Source: Pseudomonas putida
GTDB lineage: Bacteria > Pseudomonadota > Gammaproteobacteria > Pseudomonadales > Pseudomonadaceae
DNA: 64,000 nucleotides
Reading direction: 5' to 3'
Assembly (NCBI RefSeq): GCF_026625125.1
Contig: NZ_CP113097.1
Span: forward strand, 1,364,001-1,428,000
A model generated the notes under the pieces. The model saw nothing but the letters and a program-made list of their open reading frames with translations, was not told where the DNA came from and ran no database searches. The stretch's first letter is position 1; the number at the start of each line of letters is the position of its first letter. Positions 8,573-17,031 of the stretch are shown here, one piece after another. Made by a program: the position numbers and the translations under genes.

Positions 8573-9628
8573 TTACGGCCTGTCACCGGCCCAGGCATTA
8601 GCCAGTAATTCGGCAATCGCTCTAGGCTCAATGGCACGGGGATTCCAATAGGGAGATGCACACGCGATCTCGGTTGCCTTTGTGAGGTCATCTTTCTTCA
8701 ACCCAAGCGCGGCAAGGCTGGTTGGGCCGCCGAGACTTTTCGCAAGGTCATACAATCCCCGCGGTGCGTCATCGACACCAAGCGCTGTCGCGATTCGCGC
8801 CATGGCCTCAGGGGCAGCCTCGGCGTTGTAGGCTGCCGCATGGGGCAGTACAGCAGTGTGGGTTTGAGCATGGGGAAGGTTGAAGCTCCCACCCAGCGTA
8901 TGACATAGCTTGTGATGAATAGACATCCCAACTGCACCAAGGCACACCCCACATGCCCAGGCACCATAGAGCGCATCAGACCGCGCTTCACGGTCATGAG
9001 GGTTATCCACGATCCGAGGCAAGGCGCGGGCAATGGCTGCAATACCCTGTTCAGCGAGCATGGAAACGAGAGGGTTGGCATCTTTTGCGTAAAGCGCCTC
9101 AACTGCATGGGCGATTGCATTGAGGCCGCTGGTAACTGACATTTCAACTGGTAATCGCAACGTTAGATCGACGTCATACACAATGACTTCGGGGAGTACC
9201 TTCATAGTTTTCTGAGTGGTTTTGATACCGTTATCAGTTTGACCGATGATCGGTGTGGCTTCTGAGCCTGCATAAGTTGTTGGAATGACGATTTGAGGCG
9301 CATCGGTGTGTAGCGCTATGGCTTTGCCGAGGCCAATAGTGGATCCGCCACCTATGGCAACCACGCAGTCTGCCGCTGCTTGTTGAAATTCTTGCAGAGC
9401 GTCGAGCGTGATATCGGTAGGGGTGTGCATCGCTGCCTTTACGTACGTCCCAACCGCCAAATCGCCCAGTTGCGTGACCAATTGTGCAGCCTGCATTTGT
9501 TGCTCAGGCGTGCTGATAACGAGTGCGCGAGAACATCCAAGTGCGCGGATTTCAACTCCGACCTGACTTAAGGTGCCGAATCCAAATATCACTCGCCCAG
9601 GCAAAGCGTTGAAAACAAACGGTTGCAT
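8573..9628 (-). CDS. Maleylacetate reductase
   Basis: A 351-residue iron-containing-alcohol-dehydrogenase-family protein with the NAD(P)-binding AIGGGSTIGLGKA segment and PTTYAGSEAT. Likely metal-site or substrate-site histidines lie in AIAHAVEALYA and in HHKLCHTLGG. These are hallmarks of maleylacetate reductases (TfdF, ClcE, MacA, PcpE type), which reduce maleylacetate to 3-oxoadipate using NAD(P)H. It is the first gene of the leftward operon, 47 bp before the hydroquinone dioxygenase gene. It implies that maleylacetate is the end product of ring cleavage, feeding into the TCA cycle through 3-oxoadipate. Confidence 0.92.
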   Translation of the reverse strand: MQPFVFNALPGRVIFGFGTLSQVGVEIRALGCSRALVISTPEQQMQAAQLVTQLGDLAVGTYVKAAMHTPTDITLDALQEFQQAAADCVVAIGGGSTIGLGKAIALHTDAPQIVIPTTYAGSEATPIIGQTDNGIKTTQKTMKVLPEVIVYDVDLTLRLPVEMSVTSGLNAIAHAVEALYAKDANPLVSMLAEQGIAAIARALPRIVDNPHDREARSDALYGAWACGVCLGAVGMSIHHKLCHTLGGSFNLPHAQTHTAVLPHAAAYNAEAAPEAMARIATALGVDDAPRGLYDLAKSLGGPTSLAALGLKKDDLTKATEIACASPYWNPRAIEPRAIAELLANAWAGDRP

Positions 9629-10068
9629 TCGTCCCTCCGGAGAAAAGTCAGCCGGCTCCCTCTATTCAGGAGCTTCGCATCAAGTTTCGTTTGGAGCTGA
9701 GAGGGGAAATGAATGCGCTTTCCAGTCAACGGTTAACCGCTGACAAACGCCGCTCCCGATTTTGGGTGCTCCCCTGTCCAGCTCCCGTGTTGCATGAATG
9801 TGACTGAAGATTCATGCCTTAGAGGCTGGTAATCACCTATCAAAAGATAGCGAGAAGCTGGGGGAGGAGGCTGATTCTGTGCGTAACACCGAAGCGGAGA
9901 ATCATAATTGGGATCATGCGCGTGCCGCTTGAAAGCACGTTATGCATTGCTGTTACTTTGAAGGCATTATTTATAGAGGCATAAAAAGAGGGGGGCAGCC
10001 GCACGCTGCCACCCTAAAGGTGCATCGCGACGATGAATAACTATCCGATGACTTGGCTGTGCTGAAAA
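9629..10068. promoter_or_regulatory. Intergenic region with candidate operator and azurin terminator
   Basis: This 440-bp gap lies between the start of the leftward operon and the end of azurin. It carries CCTATC-AAAA-GATAGC at 9836-9851, whose core CTATC-AAAA-GATAG is a perfect inverted repeat and the best copy of the motif shared across the cluster. Near the azurin end, GGCAGC (9994-9999) pairs with GCTGCC (10005-10010). On the minus strand this hairpin is followed by CCCCTCTTTTT, a plausible terminator for azurin. No further gene was recognised. Confidence 0.5.
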
Positions 10069-10509
10069 TTAGGGGATGAGGTTCAAAGCGCCCTGCATGA
10101 TTGATCGATGGCCAGGGAATGAGCAGAAGAACACATAGTCTGCTGATGGATCAATTTTTTTTGCGTCAAGCAAAACGGTACTTTCTTCCCCGCCTCCAAG
10201 CAGTGCTGTGTGAGCAAGCACACGTTCGTCGTTGGGTTTTAGATAACCATTATGAGAGCCAGCCGAAACTGCGTCGGCCGCCACTGCATCCAAATCTGAT
10301 TTTTTAACGACCACGAGGTTGTGACCCATCGCCAGTCGGGGTAATTTACCCACGTGCTTTAAAGTAATCGCAAGCTCTGTACAGGACTTAGGAAGGTTTA
10401 TCATTTTTGTGCTGTATTGCATTTGGTCATTACTGGTGATTACGACTTGGCATTCATTTGCGATAGCTCCCGTCGAGATCAACATGCCCAAGATTAGTGC
10501 ATTGCGCAT
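10069..10509 (-). CDS. Azurin-like periplasmic blue copper protein
   Basis: A 146-residue precursor with a short signal peptide (cleavage probably after ...GAIA, leaving mature NECQVV...). All azurin copper ligands are present: His63 in MGHN, and Cys129, His134 and Met138 in FFCSFPGHRSIM. Cys20 and Cys43 match the conserved disulfide. It should carry electrons in the periplasm. It is clearly diverged from the usual Pseudomonas azurin and sits among catabolic genes, sharing its upstream region and a candidate operator with a TetR regulator. That suggests a dedicated electron acceptor or donor for a pathway step or for quinone stress, which is inference. Confidence 0.9.
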   Translation of the reverse strand: MRNALILGMLISTGAIANECQVVITSNDQMQYSTKMINLPKSCTELAITLKHVGKLPRLAMGHNLVVVKKSDLDAVAADAVSAGSHNGYLKPNDERVLAHTALLGGGEESTVLLDAKKIDPSADYVFFCSFPGHRSIMQGALNLIP

Positions 10510-10569
10510 TCATGCGCCCTCTTACTTGATCGATTAATTTCACACTCTAGAGCTCGCTGTGTGCGAATA

Positions 10570-10587
10570 CACCTTTCCTTCGATAGG
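10570..10587. promoter_or_regulatory. Candidate operator between azurin and tetR
   Basis: CCTTTC-CTTC-GATAGG (10572-10587), preceded by CA as in the other copies, matches the cluster-wide pattern CACCTNTC-N4-GATAG. It lies in the divergent promoter region of azurin and the TetR gene, where an autoregulating TetR protein would bind. Confidence 0.45.
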
Positions 10588-10715
10588 CATTGATTCAACA
10601 GGTCAAGCGGTTAGTGAGTTAGCTCTGCTGTTATCCCTAGGAACTCCGAGGTGATAGGCTGACCGCACTAACACGGCTGGTACCCTGCTGGCTGGCGTAC
10701 ACAAGGGAGGTTGAT

Positions 10716-11333
10716 TTGAAAGACCGGAATGATGAGCGGGCCCTGTCGCCCATCCGTGAGGCCCAGGCGCGAATGACACGAGACCGCATCGTCGAGGCAG
10801 CCTTTAGCGCGTTCTCACTGAAGGGCTATCAAGCTACCTCGGCAACCGAAATTGCCTCCGCCGCCGGCGTGAGCCGCGCTACTTTCTACCTGCATTTCAC
10901 CACTAAAGCCGAGATCATTCTCGACGTTATTGAACGTAATCAGGCAGAGCTGTTCAGTCGCTATGCGCTTCTCGCTCGTGATTCCTGTGGAAGCGAAGAC
11001 GACGTCTGCCAGTGGCTGATCGCTAGCATTGAGCGCTGGAAAGGTGAGAGTCTGCATTACCAGGCGATGGAGCAAGCGGTAGCTTCCGAGTCGAAAGTCG
11101 CCCAGCTTTGGATCCAGAGCATCACGCAAGCAGCGAGCCTGTTTACGCATGAATTCACACCTGATGCCACTGGTAGCCGTTTCACTGACAACCATCTGGC
11201 GGTCCTTGCGCTGATCATTCAGTTCGAGAGATCGATGTTTTTCTCAGTCGTCGGCGACCTGCTTGACATGGAGCCATATTGCCGAGCCCTGGCCCGGCAG
11301 TGGTGGGCGGTGCTTGCCCAGATCCGCGGCTGA
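10716..11333 (+). CDS. TetR/AcrR-family transcriptional regulator
   Basis: A 205-residue protein with the N-terminal TetR helix-turn-helix at about residues 17-65 (RDRIVEAAFSAFSLKGYQATSATEIASAAGVSRATFYLHF). The alpha-helical ligand-binding C-terminal domain is of unknown specificity. The start is TTG, chosen because AAGGGAGG lies five bases upstream and no better start exists. It is divergent from azurin and upstream of the demethylase operon. The palindromes at 10570-10587 and 11363-11381 flank its gene, so it is the best candidate for the cluster repressor responding to the aromatic substrate or a metabolite. Confidence 0.88.
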   Translation: MKDRNDERALSPIREAQARMTRDRIVEAAFSAFSLKGYQATSATEIASAAGVSRATFYLHFTTKAEIILDVIERNQAELFSRYALLARDSCGSEDDVCQWLIASIERWKGESLHYQAMEQAVASESKVAQLWIQSITQAASLFTHEFTPDATGSRFTDNHLAVLALIIQFERSMFFSVVGDLLDMEPYCRALARQWWAVLAQIRG

Positions 11334-11362
11334 GTGATAGGAAAGGAGATCTCCAAAATAGA

Positions 11363-11381
11363 CACCTGTCTACTGAGTAGG
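11363..11381. promoter_or_regulatory. Candidate operator upstream of the demethylase operon
   Basis: CACCTGTC-TACT-GAGTAGG lies about 70 bp before the oxygenase start. It matches the shared motif CACCTNTC-N4-GATAGG except for one extra base in the right half. The included CTACTGAGTAG is itself a perfect short palindrome. This links the rightward operon to the others. Confidence 0.42.
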
Positions 11382-11451
11382 CTATTGACAACCGAGATCG
11401 CCTAGCAGAACATGAATTCAATCCAAAACAACTCCAATCAGAGGATTAGTC

Positions 11452-12486
11452 ATGTTCCAACGGAATGCGTGGTATGTCGCCTGTACGCCTGATGAGCTGG
11501 CCGAAAAGCCTCTCGGTAGACAGATTTGTGGTAAAAAAATGGTGTTTTTCCGCGGGAATGACGACCAAGTCTGTGCCTTAGAAGACTTCTGTCCTCACCG
11601 CGGCGCCCCCCTGTCTCTCGGCTATGTTGAAAATGGCAATCTGGTCTGCGGTTACCACGGTCTAGCGATGGGGTGCGATGGCCAGACTGTGTCTATGCCG
11701 GGTCAACGGGTCGGAGGCTTCCCTTGTATTCAAAAATTCGCGGCAATTGAACGTCATGGGTTCATCTGGGTATGGCCTGGGGATCAGTCATTAGCTAATC
11801 CCGACGAAATCCATCATTTGGAATGGGCAAACAGTGCTGACTGGGCCTATGGTGGTGGGCTCTACCACATTGCCTGCGATTACAGACTTATGATCGATAA
11901 TCTCATGGACCTTACCCATGAGACGTATGTTCACGCCTCAAGCATCGGCCAGAAAGAAATTGATGAAGTGCCATGCAAGACCACCGTGAATGGGGATGAG
12001 GTGGTGACCGAGCGCCATATGTACAGTATCAGCGCTCCGCCCTTTTGGAAGATGGCACTGCGGGGGAATGATCTCGATGAAAATTCTCTAGTCGACCGAT
12101 GGCAGATCTGCCGGTTTACACCGCCAAGTCATGTGTTGATTGAAGTCGGTGTGGCACTTGAAGGAAAGGGAGGCGTGAATGCCCTGCCCGAGCACAAGGC
12201 CTCGTCCATTGTAGTGGACTTCATTACGCCCGAGACCGAAACCTCTATTTGGTATTTCTGGGGTATGGCTCGAAACTTTAAACCCGAAGATCAAGATCTC
12301 ACGGATACTATTCGAGAGGGGCAGGGTAAAATTTTCAGCGAAGATCTCGACATGCTCGAGCAGCAGCAGAAGAATCTTTTGCTTTATCCAGACAGAGCGT
12401 TGCTTAAGCTCAATATAGATTCAGGTGGCGTACAGTCCCGTCGCGTTATTGAGCGATTGCTTGCCCGCGAGTCAAATAAAATCTAA
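11452..12486 (+). CDS. vanA: Vanillate O-demethylase-like Rieske oxygenase subunit
   Basis: A 344-residue Rieske non-haem iron oxygenase. The [2Fe-2S] ligands are Cys47-x-His49 and Cys66-x2-His69. The mononuclear iron histidines lie in DLTHETYVH (His156, His161). Long stretches read like VanA of Pseudomonas (for example MIDNLMDLTHETYVHASS and GGGLYHIACDY). VanA with VanB demethylates vanillate to protocatechuate plus formaldehyde. The next gene encodes the matching reductase, and a formaldehyde dehydrogenase ends the operon. Because the cluster also holds a hydroquinone route and no VanR, the true substrate may be another methoxylated aromatic acid. Confidence 0.85.
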   Translation: MFQRNAWYVACTPDELAEKPLGRQICGKKMVFFRGNDDQVCALEDFCPHRGAPLSLGYVENGNLVCGYHGLAMGCDGQTVSMPGQRVGGFPCIQKFAAIERHGFIWVWPGDQSLANPDEIHHLEWANSADWAYGGGLYHIACDYRLMIDNLMDLTHETYVHASSIGQKEIDEVPCKTTVNGDEVVTERHMYSISAPPFWKMALRGNDLDENSLVDRWQICRFTPPSHVLIEVGVALEGKGGVNALPEHKASSIVVDFITPETETSIWYFWGMARNFKPEDQDLTDTIREGQGKIFSEDLDMLEQQQKNLLLYPDRALLKLNIDSGGVQSRRVIERLLARESNKI

Positions 12487-12574
12487 AAAAGTAATGTCGT
12501 TAACAGGTCGCGTGCATATTTGTCTGTAATATTCAGGCGGGTGTGGCTGTGATCGAATCGCAGGAGATCTGCCC

Positions 12575-13522
12575 GTGATTAGTGTCGAAATTATCGCCCG
12601 CAAGGCCGAAGCGCAAAATATCTACAGTTTCGAATTGGTGTCAGCCACTGGAGATAAACTACCGGCGTTCAGTGCGGGCTCACATATCGATGTGCATTTG
12701 CCTGGCGGTTTAGTCCGGCAATACTCGCTTTATAATAATGCGCAAGTTGACAAAAGTTACAAAATTGCCGTGTTGTTGGCACCCGACGGACGAGGTGGTT
12801 CGGCGGCAATGCATCAGTTGCAGGTCGGCCAGGTGATCAATGTGAGCCAACCCCGTAACTTATTTCCATTGTGCCATGAAGCAAAAAAGACATTGCTGTT
12901 CGCCGGCGGAATCGGCATCACGCCGATCCTGTGCATGGCAGAACGGCTTGCGCACATTAATGCTGATTTCGAGCTGCATTATTATAGCCGTTCCCGAGAT
13001 CATGCCGCTTTTGCGGAGCAACTGGAACAGTGCTCGTTTGCCGAAAGGGTGCACCTGTATTTTGATTCCGAGCCTGCCACCAAACCCGACTTGGCCGATA
13101 AGCTTGCGAACCCTTCTATGGAGCATCATCTCTTCGTATGCGGTCCTACAGGTTTCATGAACTATGTGTTGGGCACAGCTGCCGACGCCGGTTGGGCGGA
13201 TCATCAGCTTCACCGGGAGTACTTCGCTAACGAAGCGGGCTCAGCGGACGGTAATCAAGCCTTTGACGTAACCATTGCCAGTACCCAGGAAGTCCTGCAC
13301 GTACCTGCGGATAAGAGTATTTTGCAAGTTTTACAGGATAATAATATAGACATCCCATACTCTTGCGAACAAGGTGTCTGCGGCACCTGTTTGGTGAGAG
13401 TTCTCGAGGGTGTTCCGGATCACCGAGACTTGTACCTGTCGACAAGCGAAAAAAGTGCTAACGATCAAATTCTGACATGCTGCTCGCGGGCTGGCAGCAA
13501 TCATTTGGTTCTTGATCTCTAA
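12575..13522 (+). CDS. vanB: Vanillate demethylase-like reductase subunit (FMN, NAD, plant-type [2Fe-2S])
   Basis: A 315-residue PDR-type reductase. The FMN-binding motif RQYSL is near residue 49, the NAD-binding GGIGITP near 111-117, and FVCGPTGFM follows. The C-terminal plant ferredoxin domain has CEQGVCGTC and a later Cys. It passes electrons from NADH to the VanA-type oxygenase. The start is GTG with AGGAG about ten bases upstream. It is 88 bp after vanA. Because the P450 further along the operon has no dedicated redox partner, this protein might serve both oxygenases (inference). Confidence 0.85.
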   Translation: MISVEIIARKAEAQNIYSFELVSATGDKLPAFSAGSHIDVHLPGGLVRQYSLYNNAQVDKSYKIAVLLAPDGRGGSAAMHQLQVGQVINVSQPRNLFPLCHEAKKTLLFAGGIGITPILCMAERLAHINADFELHYYSRSRDHAAFAEQLEQCSFAERVHLYFDSEPATKPDLADKLANPSMEHHLFVCGPTGFMNYVLGTAADAGWADHQLHREYFANEAGSADGNQAFDVTIASTQEVLHVPADKSILQVLQDNNIDIPYSCEQGVCGTCLVRVLEGVPDHRDLYLSTSEKSANDQILTCCSRAGSNHLVLDL

Positions 13523-13634
13523 TCTATCGTTGATACGTCAATCTTAAGCGTTTGCTCCATTGCTTTCTGATAACTCGCCGCTATGGGAGTTATCGTTTGC
13601 GCACACCCTTAATAAAACAATTATAGAGGTTTAT

Positions 13635-14441
13635 ATGAAGCTTGAAGGGAAAATTGCTTTTGTCACCGGTGCGGCTTCTGGTATCGGCGCTGCAACAGTC
13701 GATGTGTTTGTTGCTCAAGGCGCCACGGTTATCGCTGCTGACCTGTCACTCGTCCGGCTTAACGAAAGGTTTCAAGACCCTCGGATTCAGTGTGTGGAAC
13801 TGGATGTTAGTGACAGCAAACGGGTGAATGCCGTCTTTTCTGAGTTGAACGAAACGCATGGTAAGCTTGATGTGCTGATTAACGCAGCTGGCATCAATGC
13901 TCCTAGCAAAGAAGCAAACGATAAGTTGAACAAGTCAAATATCGAAGCAGTGGAGGCAGCGGCCCGAGGTGAACGCTTCTTGCCGACATTTCTCGATGAT
14001 ACGAGTGATGAAGAGTTCGCTAAAGTCTTGGCTGTCAACTTGGCCGGTACTTTTTATTGCCTGAGGGCGGCTGCACCGCTGATGAAGAAAGCAGGCGGCG
14101 GCTCTGTGGTAAATATCTCCAGTGTTGCAGCTTTGGTCGGTGTACCGATGCCGCTCTATTATCCTGCCTCCAAAGCTGCTGTGCTGGGTCTGACCCGTTC
14201 GGCGGCCGGTGAATTGGCACCTCATAACATCCGGGTGAACGCCGTTGCTCCAGGGGCCGTAGACACGCCTTTGCTGAACACGCTACGTCCAGATATCAAA
14301 GAAAAAATTGTCGCCATGCAACCGATCCCGAGAGCGGCACTGCCTGCTGAAATTGCGCAAACCCTGTTGTTCCTGGCGTGTGACGACGGCGCCTACTATA
14401 CCGGGCAAACGCTCTGCCCATCTGGCGGTATCTACATGTAA
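13635..14441 (+). CDS. Short-chain dehydrogenase/reductase (SDR)
   Basis: Length is 268 residues from the ATG at 13635, placed directly after TATAGAGGTT; the frame is open 25 codons earlier but the SDR fold begins here. It has the classical SDR cofactor motif (TGAASGIG), NAAG, the catalytic Ser in NISSV, and YxxxK (YYPASKAA). It would oxidise an alcohol or reduce a ketone. A roughly 35-residue insertion after NAAG (rich in Asn, Glu and Lys) is longer than in typical SDRs. The substrate is unknown, perhaps a side-chain alcohol of a lignin-derived aromatic. Confidence 0.88.
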   Translation: MKLEGKIAFVTGAASGIGAATVDVFVAQGATVIAADLSLVRLNERFQDPRIQCVELDVSDSKRVNAVFSELNETHGKLDVLINAAGINAPSKEANDKLNKSNIEAVEAAARGERFLPTFLDDTSDEEFAKVLAVNLAGTFYCLRAAAPLMKKAGGGSVVNISSVAALVGVPMPLYYPASKAAVLGLTRSAAGELAPHNIRVNAVAPGAVDTPLLNTLRPDIKEKIVAMQPIPRAALPAEIAQTLLFLACDDGAYYTGQTLCPSGGIYM

Positions 14442-14466
14442 TCCAACCTCGGGATAGGAGCAGCAA

Positions 14467-15630
14467 ATGTCTAACACCAAATTTTTTGATGCTGGCGCTT
14501 TGCAGCGTTTGAATCAAACAATCCAACAGGAAGTTGAGTCCGGTCTTTACGACGGCGCTAACATTATTGTCGCCCGTCACGGTGAAATTGGATACGAAGC
14601 CTCAATTGGTTGGGCGGACCGTGAGAATGAAAGACCTTCGTCGCCTGACGACATCTATCGGGTTTTTTCGCTTACCAAAGCCTTTACCAATGTCATGGTG
14701 CTTCAGGCAATTGATCGCGGAATGCTGGCCCTCACCACTAAAGTGGTAGATTTAATCCCAGAGTTCTATGGCCGAGATCGTTTCCGAAGTGGCCGTAAGG
14801 GTAATATCAATTTGGGGCATCTACTGACCCACCGTGCTGGATTAGTTCCTACACCTTCCCCGCTGCCTTACGATCAGTTGGGTGACATGGACGCCGTGGT
14901 CGATGCCATTTGTCAATTGGATGTGACCGGCGAGCCCGGTCTCTCACTCAACTATTCTCCGACCTTGAACCACGTTTTGATGGCTGAAATGGTCCGCCGA
15001 GCCTCCGGCGGCGTGCGGTTCAGAGATCTGCTGCAGACGAATCTGTTTGAACCGCTCGGCATGTCCAGTACTGCGCTGGGGGCGCCGGATGCATGGCAGG
15101 ATCGCTATGTACCGATCAGAGCGAAATTTCCAGACGGCGGGTGGTTGTCCGTGGCCGACATTGAGGTCATGAATGACATTATTAACAACGACTCGGAAAT
15201 GCCGTGGGTTGGAGCAGTTTCAACAGCGCGAGACGTTTTCAAGTTTGCTGAGATGCTGCGCAAAGCAAAAATTGGTGCTCACGGCATGCCTCTCAGTTCG
15301 GCAATGATGGATATCGCTACGACAAACCAGACCGGTGATCAACCGAGTGATCTATACAAAGCGCTCGCAGAGGCCCGTGGCTGGGAGGTTCCACCTGCAA
15401 ACTTTGGGTTGGGGTTTGCGCTTTCCGGATCAGGTCTATACCCCTCTTATTTCGGTCCAACCACTAGCGCTCGCACTTTTGGCAACTACGGCGCGGGTTC
15501 AACGCTCTTTTGGGTCGACCCTGAGCGCGATGTCACGTTCGTCTGTCTTACTGCCGGGATCATGGAAGAAAGCGAAAACCTCCTGCGGTTCCAGCGTCTA
15601 TCCACGCTGGCAATCGCAGCCGCTATCTAA
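14467..15630 (+). CDS. Serine hydrolase/esterase of the class C beta-lactamase family
   Basis: A 387-residue beta-lactamase-fold serine hydrolase. The nucleophile motif SLTK is at residues 68-71 (SxxK) and the catalytic Tyr is near 163 (NYSP). The HLLTHRAGL segment is typical of EstB-like esterases and related peptidases. No signal peptide is visible, which argues for a cytoplasmic esterase rather than a beta-lactamase. GGATAGGAG precedes the ATG. It lies 25 bp after the SDR gene. A likely role is to cleave an ester in the substrate or in a ring-cleavage product. Confidence 0.83.
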   Translation: MSNTKFFDAGALQRLNQTIQQEVESGLYDGANIIVARHGEIGYEASIGWADRENERPSSPDDIYRVFSLTKAFTNVMVLQAIDRGMLALTTKVVDLIPEFYGRDRFRSGRKGNINLGHLLTHRAGLVPTPSPLPYDQLGDMDAVVDAICQLDVTGEPGLSLNYSPTLNHVLMAEMVRRASGGVRFRDLLQTNLFEPLGMSSTALGAPDAWQDRYVPIRAKFPDGGWLSVADIEVMNDIINNDSEMPWVGAVSTARDVFKFAEMLRKAKIGAHGMPLSSAMMDIATTNQTGDQPSDLYKALAEARGWEVPPANFGLGFALSGSGLYPSYFGPTTSARTFGNYGAGSTLFWVDPERDVTFVCLTAGIMEESENLLRFQRLSTLAIAAAI

Positions 15631-15668
15631 TAATTGTCACCCGATTTCAGTGAGACAGGAACTCCGTT

Positions 15669-16925
15669 ATGAGCCGTTGTCCTTTTAATCATGCTGCACC
15701 CGCCGAGTTTGATCTTTTCAGTAATTTCTATCTGAATGATCCAGCTGCAGTGTTCACCAATGCCCGAGATGTTGCTCCGGTGTTCTGGTACGAACCTATC
15801 GGTGCCTGGATCATCACCCGACGCTCCGATGTAGATGCAGCCCTCATGGACTGGGAGCTGTGGTCTTGCAAGTCTAATGGCGCTTTCATCGATATCCCCG
15901 CCGCGTATTCGTCTATCGTCAGTCCTGAACTGATGACCGAAATCATGATTGGTATGGATCCGCCCAAGCACACGGGTGCCCGGAGGGTTGCACAAAAGGG
16001 CTTCCTGAAGCCAACTATCGCCAAGCTGGCACCGGAAATCGAAGCTCGGGCAAACCGGATTCTCGACAAGCTGGAACCCATAGGCAGCGCGGAGTTTATG
16101 GAAGGGTACTGCCTTGAATTAACCACCCAAACGCTCATGGCGTTACTAGCGCTACCGGAAGAAGATGAGGGATTTATTCGGCAATTGCGCGACGACCACT
16201 TCCGAGTATTGGCTAGCGGTCGCGAACCCATCCCAGAGCCTGAATTTTCGGCGGTGTGGCAGCGTTATTCGTCGGCTCAGTTGCATCTGCGCGAGCTCGT
16301 CAGGGCGCGTCGAGACAGCAAAGAGAGCGATATCATTTCCGTTATGGCGAGCTCTCGCGAGGCTGACGGATCTTATTCGCTGCCAGAAGAACGAATCGCA
16401 ATGCATCTAACGGAGTTCGCCGCAGCGGGAACAGATACTACCGCCCAAGCCATGGCGAACGGGATTCTCTTCTTGTCGCAGCACCCTGAGCAACTGGCGG
16501 ATGTGCTTGAGGATCCCTCGTTGTGGCCCAAGGTATTCGAAGAGACCGTTCGTCGACGTCCCTCTGCTCCATTCACCTCACGGGTCGCCACCAGAGACAC
16601 TGAGGTAGCGGGTGTAACAATTAAACAGGGCGACTTTGTCTGGCTTGCTCTGGTCAGTGCCAATACCGACCCCTCCGATGTTGCCGACCCGATGGCATTC
16701 AATATCCACCGGGAAATGTTGGATGAGCAGAGCCACTATGCATTTACCAAGGGCCGTCATACCTGCTTGGGCGCTCCTTTGGGGCGACTTCAAGGAACGA
16801 TCGGATTGCGTGTGGCATTCGAGCGACTTAAATCGCTCCGAGTAACGCCTGGTCAAGAATTGGATTTCCTGCCTCTAGCTCTTCTGCCAATTCGACGCTC
16901 CATACAGGTCGAATGGAAACCATGA
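15669..16925 (+). CDS. Cytochrome P450
   Basis: A 418-residue soluble bacterial P450. The I-helix oxygen-activation motif AAGTDTT and the ExxR element (EETVRR) are present. The haem-binding loop is FTKGRHTCLG, with the axial Cys near residue 360. It begins MSRCPFNH, like several class I P450s. In a cluster with formaldehyde dehydrogenase, O-demethylation of a methoxyarene (as by GcoA or CYP199 enzymes) is a reasonable guess, but hydroxylation is equally possible. No ferredoxin or ferredoxin reductase gene is adjacent; the VanB-like reductase is the only redox protein in the operon. Confidence 0.9.
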   Translation: MSRCPFNHAAPAEFDLFSNFYLNDPAAVFTNARDVAPVFWYEPIGAWIITRRSDVDAALMDWELWSCKSNGAFIDIPAAYSSIVSPELMTEIMIGMDPPKHTGARRVAQKGFLKPTIAKLAPEIEARANRILDKLEPIGSAEFMEGYCLELTTQTLMALLALPEEDEGFIRQLRDDHFRVLASGREPIPEPEFSAVWQRYSSAQLHLRELVRARRDSKESDIISVMASSREADGSYSLPEERIAMHLTEFAAAGTDTTAQAMANGILFLSQHPEQLADVLEDPSLWPKVFEETVRRRPSAPFTSRVATRDTEVAGVTIKQGDFVWLALVSANTDPSDVADPMAFNIHREMLDEQSHYAFTKGRHTCLGAPLGRLQGTIGLRVAFERLKSLRVTPGQELDFLPLALLPIRRSIQVEWKP

Positions 16926-17031
16926 CCGCGATGTAAGTGTTGCACCGCAGGCCCAGATCGAACGCTTCAATCCGGGCCTGCGCCGTTCTAAGAATACGTA
17001 TACCTACAAAAATAAAATTCCGGAGTAACGT

